The notes below the pieces were generated by a model. It was given only the letters and a program-made list of their open reading frames with translations. It did not search any database and had not been told where the DNA came from. A stretch of DNA of 48,407 nt, taken from NCBI GenBank assembly GCA_020846535.1, contig JADLDR010000248.1:1-48407 (forward strand), given 5' to 3'. The stretch comes from Armatimonadota bacterium. GTDB lineage: Bacteria; Armatimonadota; JADLDR01. Of this stretch, positions 15,576 through 25,901 are shown piece after piece (the stretch's first letter is position 1; each line of letters begins with the position of its first letter). A program made the translations under genes and the position numbers.

Positions 15576-16211
15576 CTATCTTCTGCCTCCGGGATTCGGA
15601 GGAGCCTGTTCCCAGAGCTTCAGAAATTCCATGGAGCGCCGCGAAGAGTGTAGATAGGCGAATCGGGCTACCTGGCGTCCCAGGGTGATCAGGCGGTCCT
15701 CCAGGCGTGCGTCTTTGATCGTCCCGTCCGCATCGAAGACCTTCCATGCCTGGGCGACCGTCACCTGTTCGGGAAGCACCCAGGCATGCAGGGCGCGCCC
15801 GATGGCGCGGAGCGCGTTCAGGGCTTCCACCCCGCCCATCGCCCCTCCGGAAACGCCCACCAGCCCTATCATCTTGCCCTCGAATTCATCGAAGCCCATC
15901 AGATCCAGGGCGTTTTTGAGGACGCCGCTCAGGCTGCCGTGATACTCGGGCGTTCCCAGAAGAATGCCCTGCGCTGTCCGGACCGCCTCTCGCAAACGGT
16001 AAACATCGGGCGGAAAGCCCTCCTTGCTGTCCCTCCCGTCGCAGAAGATGAGACGATAATCGGACAGGTGGATCGAATCAGCCTCCGCTCCTGCCTGCCG
16101 CGCCCCTTGCAGGGCCACCTCCAGGGCCATCCGCGTATAGCCGCCTGCCCGCAGGCTTCCGCACAGCCCGACGATGCGGACCGGATTCTCCGGCTGCTTC
16201 ACGTCTTCCAT
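15576..16211 (-). CDS. NADPH-dependent FMN reductase family protein
   Basis: 211 residues. The start at 16211 has AGAGGGG upstream and lies 11 bp after the MarR gene, so they are cotranscribed. Motifs: VRIVGLCGSLRAGGYTRMAL near residues 11-30 (phosphate-binding loop) and GTPEYHGSLSGVLKNALDLM near 85-105, both signatures of the NADPH-dependent FMN/azo-/quinone-reductase family. Next to a MarR regulator, a ring-cleaving dioxygenase and WrbA it most likely reduces quinones or azo compounds. The C-terminal tail after about residue 185 is less typical and Pro-rich. Confidence 0.85.
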   Translation of the reverse strand: MEDVKQPENPVRIVGLCGSLRAGGYTRMALEVALQGARQAGAEADSIHLSDYRLIFCDGRDSKEGFPPDVYRLREAVRTAQGILLGTPEYHGSLSGVLKNALDLMGFDEFEGKMIGLVGVSGGAMGGVEALNALRAIGRALHAWVLPEQVTVAQAWKVFDADGTIKDARLEDRLITLGRQVARFAYLHSSRRSMEFLKLWEQAPPNPGGRR

Positions 16212-16222
16212 ATGCCCCTCTC

Positions 16223-16678
16223 TTATAGATCGCTCCTGCCCAGCCCGACCTTCCGGCAGAGCCGCCCCAGATCTTCCTGTTCCGCAATGGTGAGGGCGCT
16301 CATCTCTTCGGCGATAGCCGCCGCATGGCGGGGAAAGAGTTCGCGGATCATCCGATGGCCCTGATCGGTCAGATGGACGGTCAGAACGCGGCGGTCTTCC
16401 TCGTCCCGCCGTCTCAAAACCAGCTCTCTTTTTTCGAGGTTATCGATGACCAGGGTGATGTTTCCCCCGCTTTTGAGGAGCTTGCGGGCGATTTCGGTCT
16501 GGTTCAAGGGGCCGAGATGATATAAAGCTTCCAGCGCTCCGAACTGGCTGCCGGTCAGCCCGGCCTCCTCGATATACCGTCCGGCGCGGGCCGTAACGGA
16601 TTCGGCGGCGCGGACCAGCTTGACATAAGCGCCCAGCGCCCGGATTTCTTCTTCGCTGCCCTGATAATGTGTCGCCAT
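16223..16678 (-). CDS. MarR-family transcriptional regulator
   Basis: 151 residues, the usual MarR size. The winged helix-turn-helix is visible: LTGSQFGALEALYHLGPLNQ, TEIARKLLKSGGNITLVIDN, and the wing RRRDEEDRRVLTVHLTDQGH. It is the first gene of the quinone-stress cluster and is divergent from the ABC permease. The 107-bp intergenic region contains a short AT palindrome, TTTAATCTTAAA (16699-16710), a possible operator. By analogy with Bacillus MhqR/YodB it may repress the cluster and be released by electrophiles. No Cys is present in the sequence, so thiol-based sensing of the YodB kind is unlikely and ligand binding is more plausible. Confidence 0.85.
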   Translation of the reverse strand: MATHYQGSEEEIRALGAYVKLVRAAESVTARAGRYIEEAGLTGSQFGALEALYHLGPLNQTEIARKLLKSGGNITLVIDNLEKRELVLRRRDEEDRRVLTVHLTDQGHRMIRELFPRHAAAIAEEMSALTIAEQEDLGRLCRKVGLGRSDL

Positions 16679-16750
16679 AAAGGTTCAACCTCTAACTTTT
16701 TAATCTTAAACAATTCTGCGCTCGATTTTGTTCCCGAAAAGGGGAGTCAC

Positions 16751-16779
16751 TTGCTTCTTTTGGCGAAATCCCCCATAAT
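16751..16779 (+). promoter_or_regulatory. Promoter predicting a leaderless ABC-transporter mRNA
   Basis: TTGCTT (16751-16756), a 17-bp spacer and CATAAT (16774-16779). The predicted start of transcription falls at about 16786, the A of the permease ATG, and there is no Shine-Dalgarno upstream. Confidence 0.45.
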
Positions 16780-16785
16780 AAAGCT

Positions 16786-17937
16786 ATGTTGAAGCTGGCT
16801 CTGCGTAACCTCACGCGGCGCAAGACCCGCACTGGCCTGACTCTGGTGGGGGTGGCTATCGCCATCGCCTTCACGGTCGGGATTCTGAGCGTCACGGAAG
16901 GCTTCATGATTTCCTTTACCGGGTCGCTCCGGCGGCAGGGGGCCGATATTTTCGTCATGCCGCGCCATCTGGGCGGTTTCGGCATGCCGGGCTTCGGCCC
17001 GGTGACTTCCACCCTGCCGCAAAAAACCGCGGCCCGTGTGAAAGCCGACCCCAATGTGGAAGAGGCTGCCCCGGCCCTCGGAGGCATCCTGACCTCGGCC
17101 ACTCCGTTCTTCCAGGCCGTGATGGTGACCGGCCTCGATCCGGGCTATCTGATGGCCGCCAAGCCCTATCTCAAGCTGGCTGAAGGCCGGATGCTCAATG
17201 CAAACGATAAAAATGGCCTCCTGGCCGGCAGCCGAGCGGCCCAGGCCGTCGGCCTGAAGGCCGGGGCTGTCTTTGCCATTCAGGAGGCCCGATTCCGGGT
17301 GGTGGGCATCCTCGCCCCGACCGGCGGCATCGATGACGGCCTCTGCTATACCACTCTCCCCGCCGCGCAGCGGGTTTTCGAGCGGCCCGGCCAGATCACC
17401 CACATCTTCGTGAAGGTTAAAGACCCATTGAGGGCGCAGGAAACCGCGGGCCGCCTGAAGCGCGCCCTTCCCGATGCCGCTGTCCAGACCGTGCTGGAGG
17501 TTCTGGACAGGACGATCCAGATGCTCTGGGTCGCCCGCGCTATTCATCTGAGCATGGCCTCTATCGCCCTCTTGATCGGGGTGCTGTTTGTCTTGTCCAC
17601 CATGCTGATGGCCGTCAGCGAGAGGGTGAAGGAGATCGCTACCCTGCGGGCTATCGGTTTCGGAAGAAAGCGGGTCTTCCGGCTGATTCTTCTGGAATCG
17701 TGCGCGATCAGCGTGGTAGGCGGGGTCGCGGGGTGCATCGGGGGAGCGTTGCTGGCCCGCACCATCGAATTCGGGGTCGGGCAGGCGTTTCACATCTCTT
17801 ATTTCCGCACCCTGGTCACGCCGCGCATTCTGATGTTCGGGTTTGCCATCGCCGTTTTGATCGGGAGTGCCGGCGGGATCTATCCCGCCTGGCGCATCGC
17901 CCGCACGAATATCGCAGAGGCCCTGCATTATGAATAA
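16786..17937 (+). CDS. ABC transporter permease, FtsX/MacB family
   Basis: 383 residues with the classic layout: one N-terminal helix (GLTLVGVAIAIAFTVGIL, residues 17-34), a large extracytoplasmic domain (about 40-250), then three C-terminal helices near 255-285, 300-330 and 350-370. The end ALHYE matches the family. It works with the overlapping ATPase gene downstream (8-bp overlap) in a MacB/LolCDE-like system for export or envelope handling of lipids, peptides or antibiotics. There is no MacA-like adaptor beside it. The conserved cytoplasmic turn SERVKEIATLRAIGFGRKRV is present. Confidence 0.9.
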   Translation: MLKLALRNLTRRKTRTGLTLVGVAIAIAFTVGILSVTEGFMISFTGSLRRQGADIFVMPRHLGGFGMPGFGPVTSTLPQKTAARVKADPNVEEAAPALGGILTSATPFFQAVMVTGLDPGYLMAAKPYLKLAEGRMLNANDKNGLLAGSRAAQAVGLKAGAVFAIQEARFRVVGILAPTGGIDDGLCYTTLPAAQRVFERPGQITHIFVKVKDPLRAQETAGRLKRALPDAAVQTVLEVLDRTIQMLWVARAIHLSMASIALLIGVLFVLSTMLMAVSERVKEIATLRAIGFGRKRVFRLILLESCAISVVGGVAGCIGGALLARTIEFGVGQAFHISYFRTLVTPRILMFGFAIAVLIGSAGGIYPAWRIARTNIAEALHYE

Positions 17938-18616
17938 GCCGGCGATCATCGAGACCCGAAATCTGGTGAAGCGGTTCCGGATGGACGGTCAGGAGGTGAC
18001 CGCAGTGGCGGGCGTCAACCTCACCATCCGGGCCGGAGAACTGCTCGGGCTGATGGGCCCTTCCGGTTCCGGCAAGACGACCCTCCTGAACCTTCTCGGC
18101 ACTCTGGACACCCCCACCGAAGGCGCGATCCTGCTCGAAGGCAAAGATCTGGCCCGACTGACCGAGCCGGAGCGCGACGCTCTCCGCCTGCGCCGCATCG
18201 GCTTCGTTTTTCAGAGTTTCAACCTCATCCCCACCCTCACCGCCCTGGAAAATGTCCTCCTCCCGATGGAGGCCGCCCGGATGCCCGGCCCGGAGCGCCG
18301 CAAGAGGGCGCATTCCCTGCTGAAGACGGTCGGCCTCAAGGGCCGCCTGAACCACCTGCCCCGCCAGCTTTCCGCCGGAGAGCGCCAGCGTGTGGGCGTC
18401 GCCCGCTCCCTGGCGAATCGCCCCGCCCTCATCCTCGCCGATGAGCCGACCGGCAACCTCGATTCCCGCAACACCGATGAGATCGTCCGCCTGCTTCAAG
18501 AGGTCAGCCAGAGCCACGACACCGCTGTGGTGATCGTCACCCATAATCCCGAGGTGACAGACCATGCCGACCGCATTCTCAGGATGCGGGATGGCCTGAT
18601 CGTAGAAATCCGGTAA
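17930..18616 (+). CDS. ABC transporter ATP-binding protein (MacB/LolD type)
   Basis: 228 residues. ATG 17930 overlaps the permease stop, indicating translational coupling. Walker A GPSGSGKTT (near residue 43), Q-loop FVFQSFNLIPTLTALENVLL, signature LSAGERQR, Walker B ALILADEPTGNLDS and the switch His in VTHNPE are all intact. This is the LolD/MacB subfamily, which powers FtsX-type permeases. The signature has Ala instead of the common Gly in LSGGE, a mild variant. Cytoplasmic, peripheral to the membrane. Confidence 0.92.
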   Translation: MNKPAIIETRNLVKRFRMDGQEVTAVAGVNLTIRAGELLGLMGPSGSGKTTLLNLLGTLDTPTEGAILLEGKDLARLTEPERDALRLRRIGFVFQSFNLIPTLTALENVLLPMEAARMPGPERRKRAHSLLKTVGLKGRLNHLPRQLSAGERQRVGVARSLANRPALILADEPTGNLDSRNTDEIVRLLQEVSQSHDTAVVIVTHNPEVTDHADRILRMRDGLIVEIR

Positions 18617-18650
18617 AATAATCCGTTTTTTTATGATCGCCAGAAGGAGA

Positions 18651-18700
18651 TTCCTGCAAAAGCGCGAATATGAGAGCTGCGACAGCGAAATTTGCAGGAA
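18651..18700. repeat. 10-bp perfect inverted repeat downstream of the ABC operon
   Basis: TTCCTGCAAA (18651-18660) and TTTGCAGGAA (18691-18700) with a 30-bp spacer. A T7 run (18636-18642) precedes it. It could be a long hairpin ending the ABC transcript or an operator for the next promoter 26 bp downstream. Confidence 0.45.
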
Positions 18701-18725
18701 AGGAGGCTCGATTCCCGGATAGCTA

Positions 18726-18754
18726 TTGACGAAAAGACCTGTGTGTGATATAGT
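18726..18754 (+). promoter_or_regulatory. Sigma70-type promoter for the Met/Gly-rich membrane protein
   Basis: TTGACG (18726-18731), a 17-bp spacer and TATAGT (18749-18754). The predicted start is near 18761. Confidence 0.7.
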
Positions 18755-18776
18755 TTATATCAGTTGGACTGGCGGT

Positions 18777-18831
18777 TTCTCTTCCGGAGTGGGGCCGGGC
18801 GTCTCCAGCGCCCGCTCCGAGCTTGAGAGAA
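18777..18831 (+). promoter_or_regulatory. Structured 5' leader hairpin
   Basis: Three stacked stems form one long hairpin in the leader: TTCTC (18777-18781)/GAGAA (18827-18831), CGGAG (18785-18789)/CTCCG (18815-18819), and GGGCG (18797-18801)/CGCCC (18809-18813). The Shine-Dalgarno GAGGGGGG (18849-18856) lies just after it. It may control stability or translation; no known riboswitch class is recognised. Confidence 0.5.
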
Positions 18832-18864
18832 GCCCCAGATATTAAAAGAGGGGGGAATGAGAAC

Positions 18865-19137
18865 GTGAGTGCCAAACAGAACGTGAACCCGGTTGTCGCG
18901 ATTGTGATCATTCTGGTCGTGGTCGTCGCCGTCGCTGTGGTCTACATGCAGCTCACCAAGCCCAAGACTGTCGAGGTCAACATGGAGCAGATGAAGGCCA
19001 AGATGGGCGGTGGCATGGGAAAGGGTGACGGTATGGGAAAAGGCGGCGGAATGATGAAAGGAATGCCTGGCGGCCCCGGGGCCGGTGGCCCTGCCGCTGG
19101 CGGCGGTGCTGCGCCTGCCGCTCCGCAAGGACAGTAA
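18865..19137 (+). CDS. Small single-helix membrane protein with Met/Gly-rich tail
   Basis: 90 residues from GTG 18865, which has GAGGGGGG about nine bases upstream. One strong membrane helix (residues 9-30, Val/Ile-rich) is followed by a short polar segment and a low-complexity tail of Met, Gly, Lys, then Ala, Pro and Gly. The tail contains repeated GKGxGMGKGGGM units. Met-rich flexible tails sometimes bind copper or silver, but none of the usual His/Cys partners is seen. It has its own promoter and a structured leader. No family is recognised; location is the cytoplasmic membrane with the tail probably outside. Confidence 0.65.
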   Translation: MSAKQNVNPVVAIVIILVVVVAVAVVYMQLTKPKTVEVNMEQMKAKMGGGMGKGDGMGKGGGMMKGMPGGPGAGGPAAGGGAAPAAPQGQ

Positions 19138-19276
19138 TCGGCTTCGCTGACCCTGTTTCAGCGTACAGCCTGGCGATGGGAATAGCCCATCCTGCAAACA
19201 AGGACAGGGGCGGGGGAACTCGCCCCAACCGCTGATCGCGCAAAACGTTGATGCCGCCATAGAGGGCGTATGTGCC
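19138..19276 (+). ncRNA. Candidate structured RNA or 3' UTR downstream of the small membrane protein
   Basis: Several nested complementary segments are visible: CCCTGT (19151-19156) with ACAGGG (19204-19209) encloses a GATGGG/CCCATC hairpin (19175-19191), and GGGGCG/CGCCCC (19207-19226) forms a competing hairpin. An 8-bp pair ATGCCGCC (19251-19258)/GGCGGCAT (19287-19294) overlaps the terminator. No coding frame of note exists. It matches no RNA family I recognise; it could be an attenuator, a small RNA or a stable 3' end. Confidence 0.3.
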
Positions 19277-19301
19277 CCGCCTATCGGGCGGCATTATTTT
19301 A
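19277..19301 (+). terminator. Probable intrinsic terminator before ligA
   Basis: CCGCC (19277-19281) and GGCGG (19287-19291) form a short GC hairpin followed by CATTATTTT. It ends about 20 bp before the ligA promoter. Confidence 0.55.
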
Positions 19302-19322
19302 TGCCCCGCCAGACGAACGGGC

Positions 19323-21843
<2,521 letters not shown>

Positions 21844-21865
21844 ACTCAAAGATTCGAGGTGCGTT

Positions 21866-22372
21866 ATGTCTTCTGATGCCGGAAAATCTCAGGAAGCGGT
21901 TGTCGTTTCTCCTCGGCTTATTGATGGGGTGGAATTGAAACCTCTGAAGCGCAATGCCGATGAGCGCGGCTTCCTGATGGAACTGCTGCGGGTGGATGAT
22001 CCGATATTCGAGCAGTTCGCGCAGGTGTATGTTTCGATGAACTACCCGGGCGTGGTGCGGGCCTGGCATGCCCACGAAAAGCAGAAAGACCACTTCGCCT
22101 GTATCAAGGGGATGATCAAGGTGGCGCTGTACGACGACCGCGAGGGGTCCCCCACCCGGGGGACTGTCAACGAGTTTTTTATCGGGGACAACAACCCCAT
22201 GATGATCAAAATCCCTATTGGAGTCTATCACGGCTATAAAACCATCGGTGCAGAGCCTGCTCTGCTGCTCAATTTTCCCACCCAGCTTTACAACCGGGAG
22301 CAGCCCGACGAGCTGCGCCTGCCCTATAATTCGGAGCGGATTCCCTACAGCTGGGATATCAAGATGCGATAA
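21866..22372 (+). CDS. dTDP-4-dehydrorhamnose 3,5-epimerase family protein
   Basis: 168 residues from ATG 21866 with CGAGGTG upstream. The cupin fold is recognisable: NADERGFLMELLRVDDPIFE, QVYVSMNYPGVVRAWHAHEK with the likely catalytic His, and IKIPIGVYHGYKTIG. It differs from textbook RmlC in having RAWHAHEK instead of RGLHYQ and a short C-terminus, so the exact epimerisation product may differ. It is followed 12 bp later by the 4,6-dehydratase gene, forming a nucleotide-sugar operon. The usual partners RmlA and RmlD are not in the window. Confidence 0.8.
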   Translation: MSSDAGKSQEAVVVSPRLIDGVELKPLKRNADERGFLMELLRVDDPIFEQFAQVYVSMNYPGVVRAWHAHEKQKDHFACIKGMIKVALYDDREGSPTRGTVNEFFIGDNNPMMIKIPIGVYHGYKTIGAEPALLLNFPTQLYNREQPDELRLPYNSERIPYSWDIKMR

Positions 22373-22384
22373 GAGGCGAAAGCG

Positions 22385-23392
22385 ATGCGGAAAATTCTGG
22401 TCACGGGCGGCGCAGGCTTTATCGGCTCCCATTTTATCCGGCTGCTGCTGACCCGGTATGATTATGAAGTGGTCAATCTGGATGCCCTGATGTATTCGGG
22501 CAACCTGAAAAATCTCTCGGATGTGGAAGGCCATGGACGTTATCGCTTTATCCACGGCGATATCCGGGACGAGGCGGCTGTGGGGGAGGCGATGGCCGGG
22601 GCGGATGCTGTCGTCCATTTTGCGGCGGAATCCCATGTGGACCGCTCCATCCGGGAGCCGGACGCCTTCCTGCAAACCAATATCATCGGAACCTACCGGC
22701 TGCTGGAGGCGGCCCGCAGGGGAGATATCGAGCGGTTTCTTCTGGTCAGCACCGATGAGGTTTACGGGCAGGTTCTGACCGGTACCTCCCGAGAAGGCGA
22801 CCCGCTCGACCCGCGCAGCCCCTATTCGGCTACCAAAGCCAGCGCCGACCTCCTGGTGAGGGCCTACTGGACCACCTACGGCCTGCCGGTCGTGACCACC
22901 CGCGGCTCTAACAACTTCGGCCCCAACCAGTACCCGGAGAAAATCATCCCGCTTTTCATCACCAACGCCATCGATAGCCTGGCCCTGCCCCTCTACAACG
23001 ACGGTAAGGCCGTCCGGGATTATATCTATGTGACCGACCATTGCGAGGGGATTGCCGCCGTCCTGCACCGCGGGCAGCCGGGAGAGGTTTACAATGTCGG
23101 CGGGGGGAATCTGAAAAACGGGATCGAGATCGCCACCGCCATTTTGAGGGTACTCGGAAAGCCGGAGGGTCTGATCACCTTCGTGACGGACCGGCCCGGC
23201 CACGACCTGCGCTACAGCCTGGATTCCTCCAAAGCGCAGGCTCTGGGATGGAAGCCGGGCCACTCCTTCGAAACGGCTCTGGAGTCCACCGTGGCATGGT
23301 ATCGGGAGAACGAAGGCTGGTGGCGGGAGATCAAATCAGGGGCCTACAGGGACTACTACCGGAAAATGTATGGAGAAAGAGGAAATCCATGA
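22385..23392 (+). CDS. rfbB: dTDP-glucose 4,6-dehydratase
   Basis: 335 residues, an extended SDR. TGGAGFIGSHF binds NAD; FAAESHVDRSI is the substrate-region signature; STDEVYG supplies the catalytic Thr-Asp-Glu; and YSATKASAD contains the Tyr-x-x-x-Lys pair. These are the defining residues of the RmlB family, which makes dTDP-4-keto-6-deoxyglucose for rhamnose and other deoxysugars. The stop overlaps the start of the next epimerase by 4 bp. Cytoplasmic. Confidence 0.92.
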   Translation: MRKILVTGGAGFIGSHFIRLLLTRYDYEVVNLDALMYSGNLKNLSDVEGHGRYRFIHGDIRDEAAVGEAMAGADAVVHFAAESHVDRSIREPDAFLQTNIIGTYRLLEAARRGDIERFLLVSTDEVYGQVLTGTSREGDPLDPRSPYSATKASADLLVRAYWTTYGLPVVTTRGSNNFGPNQYPEKIIPLFITNAIDSLALPLYNDGKAVRDYIYVTDHCEGIAAVLHRGQPGEVYNVGGGNLKNGIEIATAILRVLGKPEGLITFVTDRPGHDLRYSLDSSKAQALGWKPGHSFETALESTVAWYRENEGWWREIKSGAYRDYYRKMYGERGNP

Positions 23393-24324
23393 AAATTCTG
23401 ATCACCGGAGGGGCCGGGTTCATCGGCTCCAATGTGGCTGACCGCATGATCGCCGAAGGGCATGAGATGTCCATCGTCGACGACCTGTCCACCGGCTTCG
23501 AAGAGAACCTGCCCGAAAAAGCGGCTTTCTACCGGGCCGATATCTCCGATGGCAATGCCATTAAAGCGGTTTTCGAGACGGCCCAGCCGGAGGTGGTTAT
23601 CCACCATGCGGCCCAGATGGATGTGCGGCGCTCCACCCAGGAGCCGGTTTTCGATGCTACGGTCAATATCATCGGCAGCATTCTCCTCCTGGAAGAATGC
23701 GTTCGTATGAAAGTGAAGAAGGTCATCTACGCTTCCACCGGCGGAGCGGTTTACGGCGAGACTCAATACCTGCCTGCCGACGAAAACCACCCGATCAACC
23801 CCATCAGCCAATACGGCATCTCCAAGCACACCGTCGAGCATTACCTCTATCTCTACGGTTATAACTACGGACTGAAATATACCATCCTCCGCTACCCGAA
23901 TGTCTACGGCCCGCGCCAGAATCCGCACGGAGAGGCCGGGGTGGTGGCGATTTTCTCGGAGCGCATGCTGGACGGCAAAAGCCCCACCATCTTCGGCGAC
24001 GGCTCCCAGAGCCGGGACTATACCTTTGTGGGAGATATCGTGGAGGCCAATCTCCTGGCCCTCGAACGCGGGGAAGGCGGGATCTACAACCTGGGAACAG
24101 GGGTGGAAACCTCCGTGCAGCAGATTTTCGATACCCTGGAGGCCATCCTGAAGAGCGGCCTGAAGCCCATCTACGCCCCCGCCCGCCTGGGCGAAATCCA
24201 GCGCATCTGCCTGACCAACGAGAAGGCAGGCAAGGAACTGGGCTGGCAGCCAGCCCACACCTTCAGCCAGGGGCTGGAAAAAACAGTGGCTTTCTATAAG
24301 GAAAAGCTCTCACGCCGCCTATAA
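23389..24324 (+). CDS. NAD-dependent sugar-nucleotide epimerase (UDP-glucose 4-epimerase-like)
   Basis: 311 residues from ATG 23389, which overlaps the dehydratase stop (ATGA). TGGAGFIGSNV is the NAD loop; HHAAQMDVRRS the substrate loop; YGISKHTVEHYL the catalytic Tyr-x-x-x-Lys; and RYPNVYGPRQNPHGEAGVVA is typical of compact GalE-type and UDP-sugar epimerases. The substrate cannot be decided between UDP-Glc/Gal and other sugars. It is in one operon with the preceding dehydratase and probably feeds glycan or exopolysaccharide synthesis. Confidence 0.88.
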   Translation: MKILITGGAGFIGSNVADRMIAEGHEMSIVDDLSTGFEENLPEKAAFYRADISDGNAIKAVFETAQPEVVIHHAAQMDVRRSTQEPVFDATVNIIGSILLLEECVRMKVKKVIYASTGGAVYGETQYLPADENHPINPISQYGISKHTVEHYLYLYGYNYGLKYTILRYPNVYGPRQNPHGEAGVVAIFSERMLDGKSPTIFGDGSQSRDYTFVGDIVEANLLALERGEGGIYNLGTGVETSVQQIFDTLEAILKSGLKPIYAPARLGEIQRICLTNEKAGKELGWQPAHTFSQGLEKTVAFYKEKLSRRL

Positions 24325-24389
24325 GGAAGGGATTCCTTCCGGGAGCGTATAAACGATAGATGCTTTGAAATACGCTCTGAGGTGGATGG

Positions 24390-25214
24390 ATGAGAGTGTT
24401 GCTGACCGGTGCGGCGGGCAATGTGGGCCGCGTGGCCTTGAAACGGTTGCAGGCGGAAGGCTATGAGGTGACGGCCTTCGACCTCAAACAGGGCGAGGGA
24501 TCCGCTGACTGGGTGACGGGCAGCCTGACCGATTATCCCGCCGTGCTGGAAGCGGCAGAGGGCTGTGATGCGGTGGTCCATGCCGGGGCCATCGCCGACG
24601 ACTGGCCCGGCCAAGACGAGCAGGTCATGGCCGTCAATGCGATGGGAACCTGGCATGCGCTCCAGGCGGCCCAGAGAAAAGACATCGGGCAGGTGGTGGC
24701 CTTCAGCAGCGTGCAGGCGATGGGGATTATGGCCGGCGACAGGCTGCCGGATCGCTTTCCTATCGATGAGACTCACCCGGTTTCCCCGGCCCGCCCTTAT
24801 CCTTTGAGCAAGTTCTTCGGGGAAGAGATGTGCCGCAGCTTCGCCGGTCGGCACGGCATGGCGGTCACCTGCTTTCGCCCCGTTCTGATCGCCCGCACGG
24901 ATCATTTGAACCCGGAACTCCATTCCGACTGGGCGCATAAGGATTACTGGGCGCATGTGGATGTAGAAGATGTGGCCGAAGCTGTCCTTCTGGCACTCCG
25001 CGCCCGGCACAGCGGCTACGAACTCTTGATCCTCTCCGCCGCCGACACCTATTCCCCGCTGCCCACACTGGATCTGGTCGGCCAGCAATATCCTTCAGTG
25101 CCCTGCCGCTTCCCCGCCGATTACTTCGACCTCACGCCCTACCGTGCCCTCTTCGATAACGCTAGGGCCAGGCAATCGCTGGGATGGTCGCCGAAGAAGC
25201 GGTTTCACTACTGA
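24390..25214 (+). CDS. NAD(P)-dependent oxidoreductase, extended SDR family
   Basis: 274 residues from ATG 24390. GAAGNVGRVAL is the dinucleotide loop, VVHAGAIADDW the substrate loop, FSSVQAMG the Ser region and YPLSKFFGEEM the catalytic Tyr-x-x-x-Lys. It resembles NAD-dependent epimerase/dehydratases acting on sugars or uronates, but lacks a feature that fixes the substrate. It lies 65 bp after the preceding epimerase and is probably in the same operon. Convergent with the secreted protein downstream, only 3 bp apart. Confidence 0.82.
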   Translation: MRVLLTGAAGNVGRVALKRLQAEGYEVTAFDLKQGEGSADWVTGSLTDYPAVLEAAEGCDAVVHAGAIADDWPGQDEQVMAVNAMGTWHALQAAQRKDIGQVVAFSSVQAMGIMAGDRLPDRFPIDETHPVSPARPYPLSKFFGEEMCRSFAGRHGMAVTCFRPVLIARTDHLNPELHSDWAHKDYWAHVDVEDVAEAVLLALRARHSGYELLILSAADTYSPLPTLDLVGQQYPSVPCRFPADYFDLTPYRALFDNARARQSLGWSPKKRFHY

Positions 25215-25217
25215 TTT

Positions 25218-25901
25218 TTATCGAGGCTGGCCGTAAGGGTTGAAAAACTGAGAGCAGCGCGGTTTGCGGGCCGGAGGGTCCCCGCCCCAGATGACGTTCT
25301 GGGTGTGGATCAGGCCGAAATCCATCTCCTGATCGGCAGCGTCGCGGGCGTGGAGGCGGACAACCGCGCTTTTATTGAACCTTACCAGCTCACCGGGATA
25401 GACCTTTGCTCTCGCTTTCAGAGTCACATATTTTCCGTTTCGCTGCACGGCGACCGTTCCTTTGAGGTAGGTAATCACCCAAACGGCCACAGAACGGTTT
25501 GCGCTGTCCGGCGTGATCTCGGTGATGTGTCGCATGGAGTGCCAGTCATAGCCGGTGCCGGTCGGAGCTTTGTAGGTGGCGGGCTGGGTGGAAGGATAGG
25601 CTACCGTCGCGTAGAGGTTGGTGGGAGCGCCGGTGCTGGAGTAAAGCCGCTGGGTCATGCAGGAGCCGTAATTGACCATATCGTTCTGGCAGAGGGTGGT
25701 TCCGTTCTGAACGGACTGCCAGTTCGACCCATCGGGGCTGTATTGCACCTGGCAGGCGGCCACTTCGCCCACCGTGCCCGAACCGATCCCGTCATCGTAA
25801 ATAGCGGCAGCAACCCGGGGCGTTCCGGTCGGCAGCACCGCCCCCAGGCAAGCCAGGAGCAGGATGGCCCCGGTGAAGAGAAAAAACGGAGTGCGTTTCA
25901 T
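25218..25901 (-). CDS. Secreted FecR-like domain protein
   Basis: 227 residues with a clear N-terminal signal peptide (basic start, hydrophobic residues 8-22, small residues to about 33). The start at 25901 has GGAAAGG upstream. A central part carries three or four Cys and many Tyr/Ser/Thr residues. Near residues 148-185, YLKGTVAVQRNGKYVTLKAR and VYPGELVRFNKSAVVRLHAR resemble a FecR-like beta domain. It likely resides in the periplasm or outer surface. No enzymatic motif is seen and no partner gene is adjacent. Confidence 0.65.
   Translation of the reverse strand: MKRTPFFLFTGAILLLACLGAVLPTGTPRVAAAIYDDGIGSGTVGEVAACQVQYSPDGSNWQSVQNGTTLCQNDMVNYGSCMTQRLYSSTGAPTNLYATVAYPSTQPATYKAPTGTGYDWHSMRHITEITPDSANRSVAVWVITYLKGTVAVQRNGKYVTLKARAKVYPGELVRFNKSAVVRLHARDAADQEMDFGLIHTQNVIWGGDPPARKPRCSQFFNPYGQPR

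Noticed and set aside
19138..19300. Known structured RNAs (6S RNA, SRP RNA, RNase P, tmRNA, common riboswitches) in the gap before ligA.
   Set aside because: None of their conserved motifs is present; only local stems can be shown.
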